The position numbers were made by a program, and so were the translations under genes. The notes beneath the pieces are model-generated. The model saw nothing but the letters and a program-made list of their open reading frames with translations. It searched no databases and had not been told where the DNA came from. This document shows, in pieces, positions 18,101 through 26,645 of a DNA stretch of 64,000 nt. This DNA comes from Pricia antarctica. Lineage in GTDB: Bacteria > Bacteroidota > Bacteroidia > Flavobacteriales > Flavobacteriaceae. Location: assembly GCF_900101815.1 (NCBI RefSeq), contig NZ_FNAO01000006.1, positions 248,001-312,000 on the forward strand, written 5' to 3'. Position 1 is the stretch's first letter, and every line of letters starts with the position of its first letter.

Positions 18101-18208
18101 CTGCAACATAAAAAAAAAGACGGCTGCGAAACTAAGTTTCATTTTCAGATTGGTTTTTCTACGACGATTTCTTCGAATAATGTCGGTACTCGTGTAACAA
18201 TTTTTCAT
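15200..18208 (-). CDS. TonB-dependent receptor with N-terminal STN signalling domain
   Basis: A 1002-residue outer-membrane receptor. In order: a long n-region and signal peptide to about residue 45; an STN domain (about 47-118; KKIDLDYKEVPLKTVLDEI); a carboxypeptidase-regulatory domain (about 134-212; NGTITDKSGTPLPGANVLV); a plug (about 225-345; LRDGAAAQYGSDAVAGVINL); and a 22-strand barrel ending in Phe (LNFKF). It imports an unknown ligand using TonB energy. The STN domain implies signalling through the FecR anti-sigma factor encoded just upstream (93-base gap, same strand). No SusD partner follows, so a siderophore or small-ligand role fits better than glycan uptake. A start at 18142 is an alternative. 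Confidence 0.92.
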   Translation of the reverse strand: MKNCYTSTDIIRRNRRRKTNLKMKLSFAAVFFFMLQLSANSIFSQKKIDLDYKEVPLKTVLDEIKAQTDYSFFYNVKEIDDAATVTFKVKRETIDKVLYKLGVLANFDFKINESQIVLTSKSRGTTEASKQDMEINGTITDKSGTPLPGANVLVKGTTVGAQADFDGKFTLEVPEGKTILEVSYIGFRTLEVDITGKDTITIALEEAAAQLDDVVVVGSRGKPRTSFDSPVPVDNLKLAELEATGRGVLDQQLMFKVPSYNSTQQPISDAAAHFSPADLRGLFPSRTLVLVNGKRKNASALVYSYVTPGRGEVGVDMKSIPSGALERVEVLRDGAAAQYGSDAVAGVINLVMKKKSDPFINTSYSTTTEGDGQQYQIEAGFGMDITDKGYANFTFNYFDQSRSQRAGTVTSAADEEAYWGVTEDLTSFLQRNPSAGFQVGLPDMTITNIAYNMGYTLDEESSTEVYSFGALANRSGSAPQFARVPYWVPGFEQIYPGADFFLAEMAPQIGDYTFSLGLKTTYNNWNFDLSSTMGRNRIDYYIKNSFNQSFGAGSPSDFYNGAHQFGHVVNNLDVVRTFEDIGIDAFTLAFGAEHRTEHFVTEAGEFASYGDATPDDPTDRTGSESFGGFKPENASNDYRSNIGLYTDMTADISESFLVGGALRYENYSDFGSNLSWKVNSRLKTFNDKLAFRVSISSGFRAPSLHQVFYTALTTTLTENGVQQNGILNNADPALRALGIPKLDAETSFNVGGGMTYRISKNIGVTADVYQIDVDDRIVLSGQVTPTGDPNSPIDQTLQSVNVGAAGFFLNAIDTRTQGIDIVFNYDNIALGSGFLSGSIAANFNKTEVKDTNFPEFIVQNNLEDALFSREDISRVESWRPRQKIVAAVNYSINKFRTNLSFLNYGKVTYRHPSNTDDDATYGGKWLTDLSFSYDFTDKITFTLGANNLFNIYPDTFADAYSDNGGVPNDRNLDFVGRFKYPWQTTQFGIDGTRIFSKLNFKF

Positions 18209-18301
18209 AATTTAGAGTATTGGAATTAGTGTATCAGTTTTCGTTTAAGCAGTATGATGATATTCTAATTTTCAGGGGGAATGTTGGCGCATTTCCCTTT
18301 T

Positions 18302-19471
18302 TTATTTTAGTATCGTTATTCTATTTTGTTCTATTTTATATGAAAATGGGGTGCTCAGGGCTATTGTTTTCAAAATCGATTCAACACTCTCGTTATGGAA
18401 TTCACCCTGAAATACGGCCGCGTTCAAATGCGGCGCCTTGTTGATAAACGTCACATTATGGGTGCGTTCCAATTTTTTTAATATTTCAGGAAAGGTTAAA
18501 TCATTTATTATCAATTTATTTTGCATCCAAGCGGTATACAGGCTGGTATTGACCTTTTGTTTCCCAAGACTTTTAGTCGATTTGTTGAAATTCGCCTGAT
18601 AACTTGGGGAGAGCCGCGTTCTGTTTTTGGGCGTTTTGATTTCATAAACATTCACGGCCCCCTCAACCAAGGTAGTGGCAATCGCATCGTCAGTTCCGTA
18701 GGCCGACAGGTTGAACCGGGTGCCCAGCACTTTAATATTTATATTTTCCGCAGTAACGATAAAAGGTTTTTGCGCATTCTTGGTAACATCGAAAAATGCT
18801 TCGCCTTCGAGAAATACTTCCCTTGATTTCGAGCCTCTGGCAAAGTGCTGTGGAAAGCGTAGCTTTGAACCGGAGTTCAACCAGACCCAGGTACCGTCGG
18901 ATAATTTAACCTTGAACCTCTGCCCGTTCGGAACGTAGAGCTCATTGAATCTGACCCTTGTTTTTTCTGTTTCTGCTTTCGAATCGAAGGTCAATTGGTT
19001 CTTGTCTTTGTTCGCGATGACATTTCCCTGTGCATCTTGTACTAGGCCATCGCTTTCTGAATCGATTTCTTGAGTGCTGCCGTCGTCCAACTTAAGTACG
19101 ATGCCCTCTTTGTCAGGAAATATAGGCTGCTCTTTGGTAACCCTGTTGTCGGTGGGTTGGGGATTATCCAAAAAATGTGATTTCACAAAAATGGCCGAGG
19201 CTAGAAGGATGGCAAAGACTGCCGCATACCTGAAGATATGAAAGGGGATTCTTTTTTTGGATTTCTTTGTAGTAATAGCACCTGAGAACTTTAAAAAGGC
19301 AGCTTCGTGGTCAAAATCCGTTGAGCAGTTGCGGTCGTATTCACGAATGCGGTTCTTGAAAAAGACCCTATTTTCCTCTTTGGCAAGTACCCACTCCATT
19401 AACTTTTGACGCTCAGCTTTGGTCAGTTCGCCTTGAAGGTATTTTTCTATTAAAACCGATGTTTCGCACAT
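18302..19471 (-). CDS. FecR-family anti-sigma factor (DUF4974)
   Basis: A 389-residue transmembrane sigma regulator. The cytoplasmic N-terminus (1-75) should bind the ECF sigma factor. One membrane helix follows at about 79-97. The periplasmic FecR domain spans about 165-275 (VPNGQRFKVKLSDGTWVWLN, EGEAFFDVTKNAQKPFIV), then a C-terminal DUF4974 domain spans about 315-388 (DLTFPEILKKLERTHNVTF), which contacts the STN domain of the receptor. It is transcribed with the receptor gene. Its sigma gene lies on the other strand (19767), whereas sigma and fecR are usually collinear. A dispersed repeat abuts its start codon. Confidence 0.93.
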   Translation of the reverse strand: MCETSVLIEKYLQGELTKAERQKLMEWVLAKEENRVFFKNRIREYDRNCSTDFDHEAAFLKFSGAITTKKSKKRIPFHIFRYAAVFAILLASAIFVKSHFLDNPQPTDNRVTKEQPIFPDKEGIVLKLDDGSTQEIDSESDGLVQDAQGNVIANKDKNQLTFDSKAETEKTRVRFNELYVPNGQRFKVKLSDGTWVWLNSGSKLRFPQHFARGSKSREVFLEGEAFFDVTKNAQKPFIVTAENINIKVLGTRFNLSAYGTDDAIATTLVEGAVNVYEIKTPKNRTRLSPSYQANFNKSTKSLGKQKVNTSLYTAWMQNKLIINDLTFPEILKKLERTHNVTFINKAPHLNAAVFQGEFHNESVESILKTIALSTPFSYKIEQNRITILK

Positions 19472-19481
19472 ACTAATTATA

Positions 19482-19641
19482 AATTCATTTTGTCTTTTTC
19501 TTTTACCTACGAATATTATATTTTGAGGCCCTATTCCTCATTTTTAAAAACCGTAGCCCTACTATGCTGTTAAACGATGACTTCATCTGAGCTCAAAAGC
19601 CGATATGCCCCGTTCCAAAACAATACCTCTGAATGAGTTCT
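19482..19641 (-). repeat. Dispersed ~160-bp palindromic element, copy A
   Basis: Read on the minus strand, it matches copies at 31523, 48481 and 63133 in several blocks: a GAACTC-type left end, TTTGGAAC, GCTTTTG, a core AGCATAGTAGGGCTACGG, and a right block ending AGGTAAAAGAAAA. It resembles copy B most. Its right end lies 10 bases from the fecR ATG, reading toward it. Confidence 0.75.
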
Positions 19642-19740
19642 ATTCATAACTTAGATGGAATCAAACAGATGGATTCAAAAAGTCTTCTTTACTTAAAGGA
19701 TGCGTTTTTTTAAAAAACCCCTATGTTTAATAATTTTTAT

Positions 19741-19748
19741 TAGCTTTG
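19741..19748 (+). promoter_or_regulatory. -7 box (TAGCTTTG) of the ECF sigma gene
   Basis: An exact TAnnTTTG match 18 bases before the ATG at 19767, giving a very short leader. No canonical TTG at -33. Confidence 0.5.
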
Positions 19749-19766
19749 AGAGGTGATTAAATACGA

Positions 19767-20303
19767 ATGAAAGAGGATACATTGTTAAAAGGATTGCAAA
19801 AAGGCAATGCTTCCGCGTACAATGAACTTTTTTCGGAATACTATGTCTGGCTGTGCAATTACATCTTCACGCTATCCAATGATAGAGGCCTATCGGAGGA
19901 TATCGTGCAAGAGACCATCATCCATATTTGGGAGAAAAGAAAACGAATATCCGTTCAACACTCCCTTAAAAATTATCTGTTCCGGTCTTGCCACAATCGA
20001 TTCTTGGCCCATTTAAGAAAAAAGAAAGTAAGGTTTGATTTTTTGGATCAAATCCGTTGGGATATACTTGCCGAGGTCCGCATCGAACCCGAAGTACGGC
20101 AAGATTCGAAAATCCAAAAAATGCATCGACTTATCGATGAACTTCCCCCGCGGTGCAGGGAAGTCTTCGTCAAGAATAAGTTCGAAAAAAGGCAATACAA
20201 AGAAATAGCCGTCGATATGGGTATATCTATTAAGACCGTAGAAAACCAAATGTCGAAGGCCCTGCAGTTCTTAAGGGAGAATGCTACAGGGTTTATGTTG
20301 TGA
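19767..20303 (+). CDS. RNA polymerase ECF sigma factor (Bacteroidota expansion type)
   Basis: A 178-residue sigma-70 factor of the family expanded in Bacteroidota. Region 2 (about 15-85; LSEDIVQETIIHIWEKR, SLKNYLFRSCHNRFLAHL) and region 4 (about 120-172; LPPRCREVFVKNKFEKRQYKEIA, IKTVENQMSKALQFL) are complete. It probably pairs with the FecR protein encoded divergently at 18302-19471 and drives the FecR-receptor operon when the receptor binds ligand. The divergent layout is unlike the common sigma-fecR-receptor order. Confidence 0.92.
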   Translation: MKEDTLLKGLQKGNASAYNELFSEYYVWLCNYIFTLSNDRGLSEDIVQETIIHIWEKRKRISVQHSLKNYLFRSCHNRFLAHLRKKKVRFDFLDQIRWDILAEVRIEPEVRQDSKIQKMHRLIDELPPRCREVFVKNKFEKRQYKEIAVDMGISIKTVENQMSKALQFLRENATGFML

Positions 20304-20489
20304 AGATTTTTCTCGAATTGGAATCCTAGGACTGTAGGATGCTCGATACATAAAAATTACTTCAATCGGGATTTCATTCAGCCCGTTTCCAAATTTCATC
20401 GTTATCATTGCCAACACCTGTTTGAATCTAGGTATCTCTTTATACATCCATTTAATATGGTAAAAGTTTGACCAATTATTCCGCAAACC

Positions 20490-21257
20490 CTAATTCAGAT
20501 GGTACCTCCTTATCCCAATAAAAACAAACACCAATCCCGTATACCCAATAAAAAAAGGAATAATGTAGTCTTTTAGCCCAGCGACTTGCATCAATCCGAT
20601 GAGTAATAATTGAAAACCTAACCCGAACGTTGAAACACCGGTCATTAACCATTTAGGCAGGCTTTTAGCCTCCGCTGCCTTGGGATCCAGAAAATAAACG
20701 ACACGATCAAAAATCCCATAGAATAATTGGTATAGGGAGAAGAGGAAATCTACATGACTTTGCTTTTCGCCTTGCAGCGCCTTTGGGGCATCGATTTCGA
20801 AAATACGGCTGGTGGTGTCTCCTTGATATTTATTTCTCAGGATTACATAATAATAGTTGTACAATGTACCTTGGAGCTGTATGCCAAAAAATGCCAACAA
20901 TGTATAAATCAGCGACCCTTCGGTCACGTAGCATATGCTCAACAAAACCAGCAGGTTAATTACAATATCGGATACCGAATCGAGATAGCGGCCTGTGTGT
21001 GAGGGCGTATGCTTGATACGGGCCAATTCCCCGTCCGCAGCATCTAGAATGGATTTTAGTACCAAAAAGAAGAGCGCGGCCCATGGCATATACTGGAGTA
21101 TGCTGGCGATGGCGACCAAACCGGAAACGATAAAGGACAAGGTCACCTGCACCGGGGTAACGGATGTATTTTTAAGCACTCGGGCAATAGCTTTGGCGAC
21201 CGGTCTGCCATAATCGGACAGGTCGATGAATTGGTGTTCTTTGGGGAGTTTCGACAT
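20490..21257 (-). CDS. CDP-alcohol phosphatidyltransferase family protein
   Basis: A 255-residue integral membrane enzyme starting at ATG 21257 (MSKLPKEHQFIDL). The frame is open to 21320, but the added N-terminus looks non-native and a likely promoter box (CAAAGATA on the plus strand, 21329-21336) lies just upstream. The catalytic pattern DG-x2-AR-x8-G-x3-D-x3-D is complete in DAADGELARI ... GRYLDSVSD, so it should transfer an alcohol onto a CDP-activated lipid or polyol. Several membrane helices flank it. The acceptor is unknown; no phospholipid-pathway neighbour is present. Confidence 0.88.
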   Translation of the reverse strand: MSKLPKEHQFIDLSDYGRPVAKAIARVLKNTSVTPVQVTLSFIVSGLVAIASILQYMPWAALFFLVLKSILDAADGELARIKHTPSHTGRYLDSVSDIVINLLVLLSICYVTEGSLIYTLLAFFGIQLQGTLYNYYYVILRNKYQGDTTSRIFEIDAPKALQGEKQSHVDFLFSLYQLFYGIFDRVVYFLDPKAAEAKSLPKWLMTGVSTFGLGFQLLLIGLMQVAGLKDYIIPFFIGYTGLVFVFIGIRRYHLN

Positions 21258-21374
21258 GAAGCATACCCGTTGAAATTGAAAACCGGAAACGAAAACACGC
21301 TGGCCGGTCACGTTTTTCAAACAGGATGCAAAGATAAGGCTAAAAATAGATCTCAGAATTTAAACCATATAGTT

Positions 21375-21407
21375 TTGTGGTGTTTTCAATGCTTATCCTT
21401 ACTTTTA
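21375..21407 (+). promoter_or_regulatory. Probable promoter of the ThuA/dehydrogenase gene
   Basis: TTG at 21375-21377, a 22-base spacer, then TACTTTTA at 21400-21407 (one mismatch to TAnnTTTG), 33 bases before the ATG. Confidence 0.45.
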
Positions 21408-21440
21408 TACCCTGAAATTTAACAAATATTCCCCCCATAC

Positions 21441-24400
21441 ATGAAAAATAGTGTCCTTCTCTCGATATTGACCCTTTGCCTAATCTTTGCAAGTTGCGGA
21501 AATCAACGCGACGGAAATCCAAAAATCCTAGTCTTTTCAAAAACCATGGGCTTTAAGCACGCCTCAATACCTACTGGAATTGCCGCCATTCAAAAGTTGG
21601 GGAAAGAAAACGGATTCGAAGTGGACACGACTAAAAATGCGGAACTTTTCAACGAAGACAACCTAAATCAATACTCCGCCGTCGTTTTTCTGAGCACAAC
21701 GATGAACGTGCTGGACGCCAAGCAAGAGGCCGCGTTCGAGCGTTATATTCAATCGGGTGGCGGATACGCCGGTATTCATGCCGCGGCCGATACCGAATAC
21801 GATTGGGGCTGGTATACCAAATTGGTCGGGGCGCAATTTCTGAGCCATCCTTCCGGTACGCCCGAAGCGGACTTTATAATTAAGGACAAAAAATTTGTCG
21901 CGACCCAATTCTTTACAGATACTATTTGGCACAGGGCCGACGAAATCTATAACTATAAAAAAATAAATCCTGATGTTAAGGTCATCATGACGGTCGACGA
22001 ATCTTCCTATAAGGGCGGTGCAAACGGCGATTACCATCCTTTTGCCTGGTATCACCAATATGATGGAGGACGTGCCTTTTACACCGGAGCGGGACATACC
22101 GATGAGAGTTATTCGGACGAGCAATTCCTCAAACACATTTTGGGGGGTATCGAATATGCCATTGGCGATAACGAAAATCTGGATTATGAAAAAGCGGTGA
22201 CCCAAATTCCACCTGATGCGGACCGGTTTTCAAAAAAACAGCTAGTGGTCGGTGAATTTTTTGAACCTACCGAAATGGCGGTACTTCCCAATAACGACGT
22301 GCTGATAGCGCAACGGCGGGGCGAGATCATGTTGTACGAAGACGCAACCAAAGAGGTGAAACAAGTGGGGGCTCTTGACGTTTATTTCAAAACTTTGAAC
22401 ACACCCGGGGTCAATGCCGAGGAAGGTTTGATGGGATTGCAAAAAGACCCGAACTATGCCGAGAACCATTGGATTTACCTGTATTATGCCCCTTCCGGGG
22501 ATGAATGGGTGAACCGGCTTTCGCGCTTTACTTTTAAGGACGGTGTTTTCGACAAAGCATCCGAACAGATTATTTTGAATGTGGAAACCCAACGCGAAAT
22601 CTGCTGCCACACTGGGGGATCCATTGCTTTTGGACCTGATGATTTGCTCTACTTATCCACAGGGGACAACTCCACGCCTTTCAATGAAAAGGGTGTGAAA
22701 TATGTAAATAGCGGGTATGCGCCCTTAAACGATATTCCCGGACATGAGCAGTACGATGCGCGCCGATCATCTGGCAACACCAATGATTTGCGAGGAAAAA
22801 TTATACGGATAAAAGTCAATGCCGATGGTAGTTATGATATTCCCGAAGGAAATCTCTTCGCCAAAGGAACCGAAAAGACCCGTCCTGAAATATATACCAT
22901 GGGGCATCGTAACCCGTATCGGATTTCCGTAGACCCGAAAAAGGGCTATTTGTATTGGGGCGAAGTCGGACCCGATGCGCGACAGGATTCCATGGATACC
23001 CGGGGGCCTCGTGGCTACGACGAAATGAACCAAGCAAGGGAAGCGGGTAACTACGGTTGGCCATTATTTATCGGAGATAACAAACCTTATGTGAGTTACA
23101 ACTACAAAACCGGGGAAAGTGGGAAAGCTTTCGACCCCAAAAAGCCGATTAACGATTCGCAGAACAATACGGGGTTAAGAGAACTGCCGCCTGCGCAGCC
23201 CGCGTACATTTTTTATCCCTATGCGGAAACCACTGAGTTCCCGGAGGTGGGTTCTGGCGGGAGAAACGCTATGGCCGGCCCGACCTATTATTCCGATCAG
23301 TATCCCAACGGAGGCACCCTCCCGGGATATTATGATGGTAAGACGATTATCTACGATTGGATGCGGGGCTGGATGATGGCCGTCACTCTCTTCGATGATG
23401 CCACGTTCAACAAAATGGAACCTTTTGCCTCGGATATCGACCTAAACAATCTGATCGATATGGAAATGGGTCCCGATGGCCGAGTATACCTTCTAGAATA
23501 TGGCAGCGGGTGGTTCTCGAAAAATGCGGATTCCGGTTTGAGCTATATTGAATATAACGGCGGGAACCGTCCGCCACTGATCGATAATATGATAGTGGAC
23601 AAAACCTCGGGCAAATTGCCCTTGTCGATAACCGCCAAGGTGGAAGCCAAGGATAGGGAAGCCGATGCCCTGACCTATGTTTGGGACCTCGGGAACGGGG
23701 AAACCCTAGAAACCAAGGATCCCGAAGTATCTTACACTTATCAGGATGCTGGGGATTACAAGGTTTCCGTAACCGTGAAAGACGACAAGGGCGAGGCCGT
23801 GAAAAGTGAAATCGTTCCGGTGGTCGCCGGTAATTCAAGGCCTGAGATCGCCATCGATTTGAACGGGGGTAACTCTTCGTTCTTCTTAAAGGGCGTGCCA
23901 ATTAAGTATTCCGTTACGGCCACTGACCCTGACGGTACTACCATTGACCCTTCAAACTTGTTCGTTTCGGTAGATTATCTTGAGAGTTACGATCAGCAGA
24001 ACCAATCGTTAGGGCATCAACAAGTATCTGCCACAGTAACAGGTAAAGCCTTGACCCAAGGTATGGACTGTAAGACTTGTCACAAGGAAGCGGAAGCCTC
24101 TATCGGGCCGAAGTACACCGATGTGGCCAAGAAGTACGCGGGCAAATCGGATGCCAAGAGTTACCTTCAGAAAAAAATAGTATCAGGTGGGGGTGGCGTT
24201 TGGGGCGAGGTAGTCATGCCTGCACACCCGAGTGTAACGCCGGATGAGACCCGGCAAATTGTCGAGTACATTATGGCTTTGGCAGACGATTCCGCAAAAG
24301 CAAAATCGTTGCCCGCTTCCGGGATCATCGAACCCAACCCCAAACAAGGTGATAACGTGCTGGTGTTGACCGCTAGTTATACCGATAATGGGGCAACCGG

Positions 24401-24845
24401 TACCATTCCCCTGACGGGAGTAAAATCAGTAGCCTTGCAAGGGAGTACGGTCAGCTTTTCCGATAAAACCAAAGCAGAGGGATTCACCGCTGTTCAATTC
24501 AATGGTCAGAACCTGTTGATGGTGCCCAAACAACAAGGATGGTTTGCGCTGGATAACGTAGATCTTAAGGGAGTCAATTCGGTCACCTTGACCGCAGGAT
24601 GGCGAAAAGCCCCCAAAACCGGACTTGATTTCGAGATGCATTTGAATGCACCGGACGGCGAACTTTTGGGTAAAGGTAGTATGCCCAAACCAGCGGCCGG
24701 TCAGCCGGGAGGAATTTTTTCGATTGAAATGGAAAAGGACAAGGATGTCAAAGCGGATGAAATCTATTTTGTATATAAACCTAAGGAAGGTGAAGATAGT
24801 GGTGCGCCCGTAGCACTAAGGAATGTACGGTTCGAGGCGAAATAA
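21441..24845 (+). CDS. Multidomain lipoprotein: ThuA, PQQ-type sugar dehydrogenase, PKD, cytochrome c
   Basis: A 1134-residue exported lipoprotein (lipobox FASC, Cys19). A ThuA-like domain (about 28-240; FSKTMGFKH, GGYAGIHAAADTEYDW, HPFAWYHQYDGGRAFYTGAG) is followed by a six-bladed glucose/sorbosone dehydrogenase propeller (about 270-690; PTEMAVLPNNDVLIAQR, EEGLMGLQKDP, YTMGHRNPYRISVDP, GGRNAMAGPTYY). Next come a PKD domain (about 700-790; TYVWDLGNGETLETKDPEVSYTYQDAG), a cytochrome c domain with haem motif C877-K-T-C880-H881 and likely axial Met926 (VVMPAHP), and a C-terminal beta-sandwich resembling a carbohydrate-binding module. It probably oxidises a sugar outside the cytoplasm and passes electrons to its own haem. 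The substrate is unknown. The flanking spacers suggest a single-gene unit. Confidence 0.9.
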   Translation: MKNSVLLSILTLCLIFASCGNQRDGNPKILVFSKTMGFKHASIPTGIAAIQKLGKENGFEVDTTKNAELFNEDNLNQYSAVVFLSTTMNVLDAKQEAAFERYIQSGGGYAGIHAAADTEYDWGWYTKLVGAQFLSHPSGTPEADFIIKDKKFVATQFFTDTIWHRADEIYNYKKINPDVKVIMTVDESSYKGGANGDYHPFAWYHQYDGGRAFYTGAGHTDESYSDEQFLKHILGGIEYAIGDNENLDYEKAVTQIPPDADRFSKKQLVVGEFFEPTEMAVLPNNDVLIAQRRGEIMLYEDATKEVKQVGALDVYFKTLNTPGVNAEEGLMGLQKDPNYAENHWIYLYYAPSGDEWVNRLSRFTFKDGVFDKASEQIILNVETQREICCHTGGSIAFGPDDLLYLSTGDNSTPFNEKGVKYVNSGYAPLNDIPGHEQYDARRSSGNTNDLRGKIIRIKVNADGSYDIPEGNLFAKGTEKTRPEIYTMGHRNPYRISVDPKKGYLYWGEVGPDARQDSMDTRGPRGYDEMNQAREAGNYGWPLFIGDNKPYVSYNYKTGESGKAFDPKKPINDSQNNTGLRELPPAQPAYIFYPYAETTEFPEVGSGGRNAMAGPTYYSDQYPNGGTLPGYYDGKTIIYDWMRGWMMAVTLFDDATFNKMEPFASDIDLNNLIDMEMGPDGRVYLLEYGSGWFSKNADSGLSYIEYNGGNRPPLIDNMIVDKTSGKLPLSITAKVEAKDREADALTYVWDLGNGETLETKDPEVSYTYQDAGDYKVSVTVKDDKGEAVKSEIVPVVAGNSRPEIAIDLNGGNSSFFLKGVPIKYSVTATDPDGTTIDPSNLFVSVDYLESYDQQNQSLGHQQVSATVTGKALTQGMDCKTCHKEAEASIGPKYTDVAKKYAGKSDAKSYLQKKIVSGGGGVWGEVVMPAHPSVTPDETRQIVEYIMALADDSAKAKSLPASGIIEPNPKQGDNVLVLTASYTDNGATGTIPLTGVKSVALQGSTVSFSDKTKAEGFTAVQFNGQNLLMVPKQQGWFALDNVDLKGVNSVTLTAGWRKAPKTGLDFEMHLNAPDGELLGKGSMPKPAAGQPGGIFSIEMEKDKDVKADEIYFVYKPKEGEDSGAPVALRNVRFEAK

Positions 24846-24899
24846 TAGGCGGATTCCATTCCGTCTTAGAACCCGGTTTTGGAGTAGGGCAGGCGTTTG

Positions 24900-24932
24900 A
24901 CGCAAATCTTTACGTTTAGAAACGATTTGCGT
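24900..24932. terminator. Hairpin between convergent genes
   Basis: Perfect 9-bp arms ACGCAAATC (24900-24908) and GATTTGCGT (24924-24932) in the 171-base spacer between convergent genes. It lacks a T-run, so a terminator role is only likely by position. Confidence 0.4.
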
Positions 24933-25016
24933 TGATTCGTCAATAAGGTGCTATTTTACTCCTATTTTGGTGAACACTGCACTGTACCCCGCATTAAACC
25001 ATTCCCTCGCTAAATC

Positions 25017-26624
25017 CTACCCCTTGGATTGCACATAAAAATTACGGTCGACCTTCAAACTGGACAAATCGCCCTTTATTTTTTCCGTTTTCCATTTTTC
25101 GGAGGGGGTGATCCAATGCATTTCGCCGTCTACAACTATTTTAATAGGCATTTTAAAACCTTTTACGACATCTGTATAGCGATACTTTACGGAAGTGTCA
25201 TCCACTTTATACTCGAAAACAGGAATTTTTGCAGTCCTCAGATACTGGTCGAAAACTTTGGATAGATTCATGCCGGATTTTTTGGACATATAGTTCTCGA
25301 TCTGTTTGGTGGTCACGGTCTGGTGGTAGAATTCTTTGTTCAATCCACGTAAGACCTGCCGCCATTTTTCATCGTCGTCTACCAGCTGACGGATGGTATG
25401 TAGCATATTGGCCCCTTTATAGTACATGTCTTTGGAACCTTCTTGGTTGACGCCATAAGGACCAATAATTGGTTTGTCGTTGACAATATTTTTTTGGGTG
25501 CCGATTACATAATCGGCGGAGGCCTCTTTTCCATAGTAATAATCCACCATTAGGTTTTCGGAGTAGGCGGTAAAGGCTTCATGTATCCACATATCGGCAA
25601 TATCCCGATAAGTTATATTATTGGCAAACCATTCGTGGCCGGATTCGTGTACGATGATAAAATCGAATTTGAGTCCCCAACCCGTTCCCGATAAGTCTTT
25701 GCCCAGATACCCGTTTTCGAATTGGTTGCCATAGGTAACGGAGCTTTGGTGTTCCATACCCAGGTATGGGGCTTCCACTAATTTATAACTATCCTCATAA
25801 AAGGGATAGGGACCGAACCAATATTCGAACGCCTTCATCATTTTTGGGGCGTCCTGAAACTGTTTTTTGGCTTTTTCCAAATTATCCCGCAGTACATAAT
25901 AGTCCATATCAAGCCTGCCCTTTTCCCCCTTATACTTTTCCCCGAAATGCACGTAATCGCCGATATTGATGTTCACCCCGTAGTTATTGATTGGGTTTGA
26001 TACGAACCAATCGTAGGTATTGGTGGCCTCATCCACATTGCGAAGCCTGCCGTTAGAGACGTCCATCAGGCCTTTTGGGGCTTTTATGCGTATGAGCATA
26101 CTATCGACCTCGTCGTACATGTGGTCTTTGTTGGGCCACCAAACGCTGGCGCCCAGCCCTTGGTTCGAAGTGGCCACAAAGTCTTTGCCATTTGTATCTT
26201 TGGCCCATGAAAAACCACCGTCCCAAGGGGCACGAACCGCTACCTTCGGATGACCGGAATAGTGGACGATAATCTCATTGAAATCTCCTTTTTTCTGAAT
26301 TTTTTGCAATTGAACGAAATGGGCGTTTCCGTTATCCTCGACTTTCAGTGCTTTTCCATCTTGGGTCACCTTATCGATTATTAGGGGAGGCTGTAGATCG
26401 ACCTGCAGTACTTGCTCGGGTTTCACAACCTTATAACGAATGGTATTTTTTCCGGATATAAATTTTTGGTCGGGGTCTACATCGACGTAAAGGTCGTAGT
26501 AGTTGAGGTCCCACCATTCCCTTTCAGGAGTGATGCTGCCGCGGAGGGTGTCTTGTTCGGAGAAATTTTGACCGAATAATGATGTTGTTATGATGCTTGC
26601 TGCTATTAAAAGGGTGTACTTCAT
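25017..26624 (-). CDS. M1-family metallopeptidase
   Basis: A 535-residue secreted zinc aminopeptidase-like protein. A signal peptide (1-18, SLFGQ) is followed by the M1 N-terminal beta domain and the catalytic domain. The zinc site is H326-E327-S-G-H330 with the third ligand Glu349 in MWIHEAF, the exact M1 spacing. The substrate-binding motif is GMEHQS, a variant of GAMEN around residue 290. It is short for an M1 enzyme, ending soon after the thermolysin-like domain. It is the last of three same-strand secreted protein genes (gaps of 21 and 12 bases), probably one operon for peptide use. Confidence 0.92.
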   Translation of the reverse strand: MKYTLLIAASIITTSLFGQNFSEQDTLRGSITPEREWWDLNYYDLYVDVDPDQKFISGKNTIRYKVVKPEQVLQVDLQPPLIIDKVTQDGKALKVEDNGNAHFVQLQKIQKKGDFNEIIVHYSGHPKVAVRAPWDGGFSWAKDTNGKDFVATSNQGLGASVWWPNKDHMYDEVDSMLIRIKAPKGLMDVSNGRLRNVDEATNTYDWFVSNPINNYGVNINIGDYVHFGEKYKGEKGRLDMDYYVLRDNLEKAKKQFQDAPKMMKAFEYWFGPYPFYEDSYKLVEAPYLGMEHQSSVTYGNQFENGYLGKDLSGTGWGLKFDFIIVHESGHEWFANNITYRDIADMWIHEAFTAYSENLMVDYYYGKEASADYVIGTQKNIVNDKPIIGPYGVNQEGSKDMYYKGANMLHTIRQLVDDDEKWRQVLRGLNKEFYHQTVTTKQIENYMSKKSGMNLSKVFDQYLRTAKIPVFEYKVDDTSVKYRYTDVVKGFKMPIKIVVDGEMHWITPSEKWKTEKIKGDLSSLKVDRNFYVQSKG

Positions 26625-26645
26625 TTCTGTAGTATTTAGTGCTTT

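Noticed and set aside
23407-23901. A 164-codon antisense frame opposite the large dehydrogenase gene
   Set aside because: Arg/Pro-rich shadow composition and no family resemblance; the plus-strand gene is clearly real.
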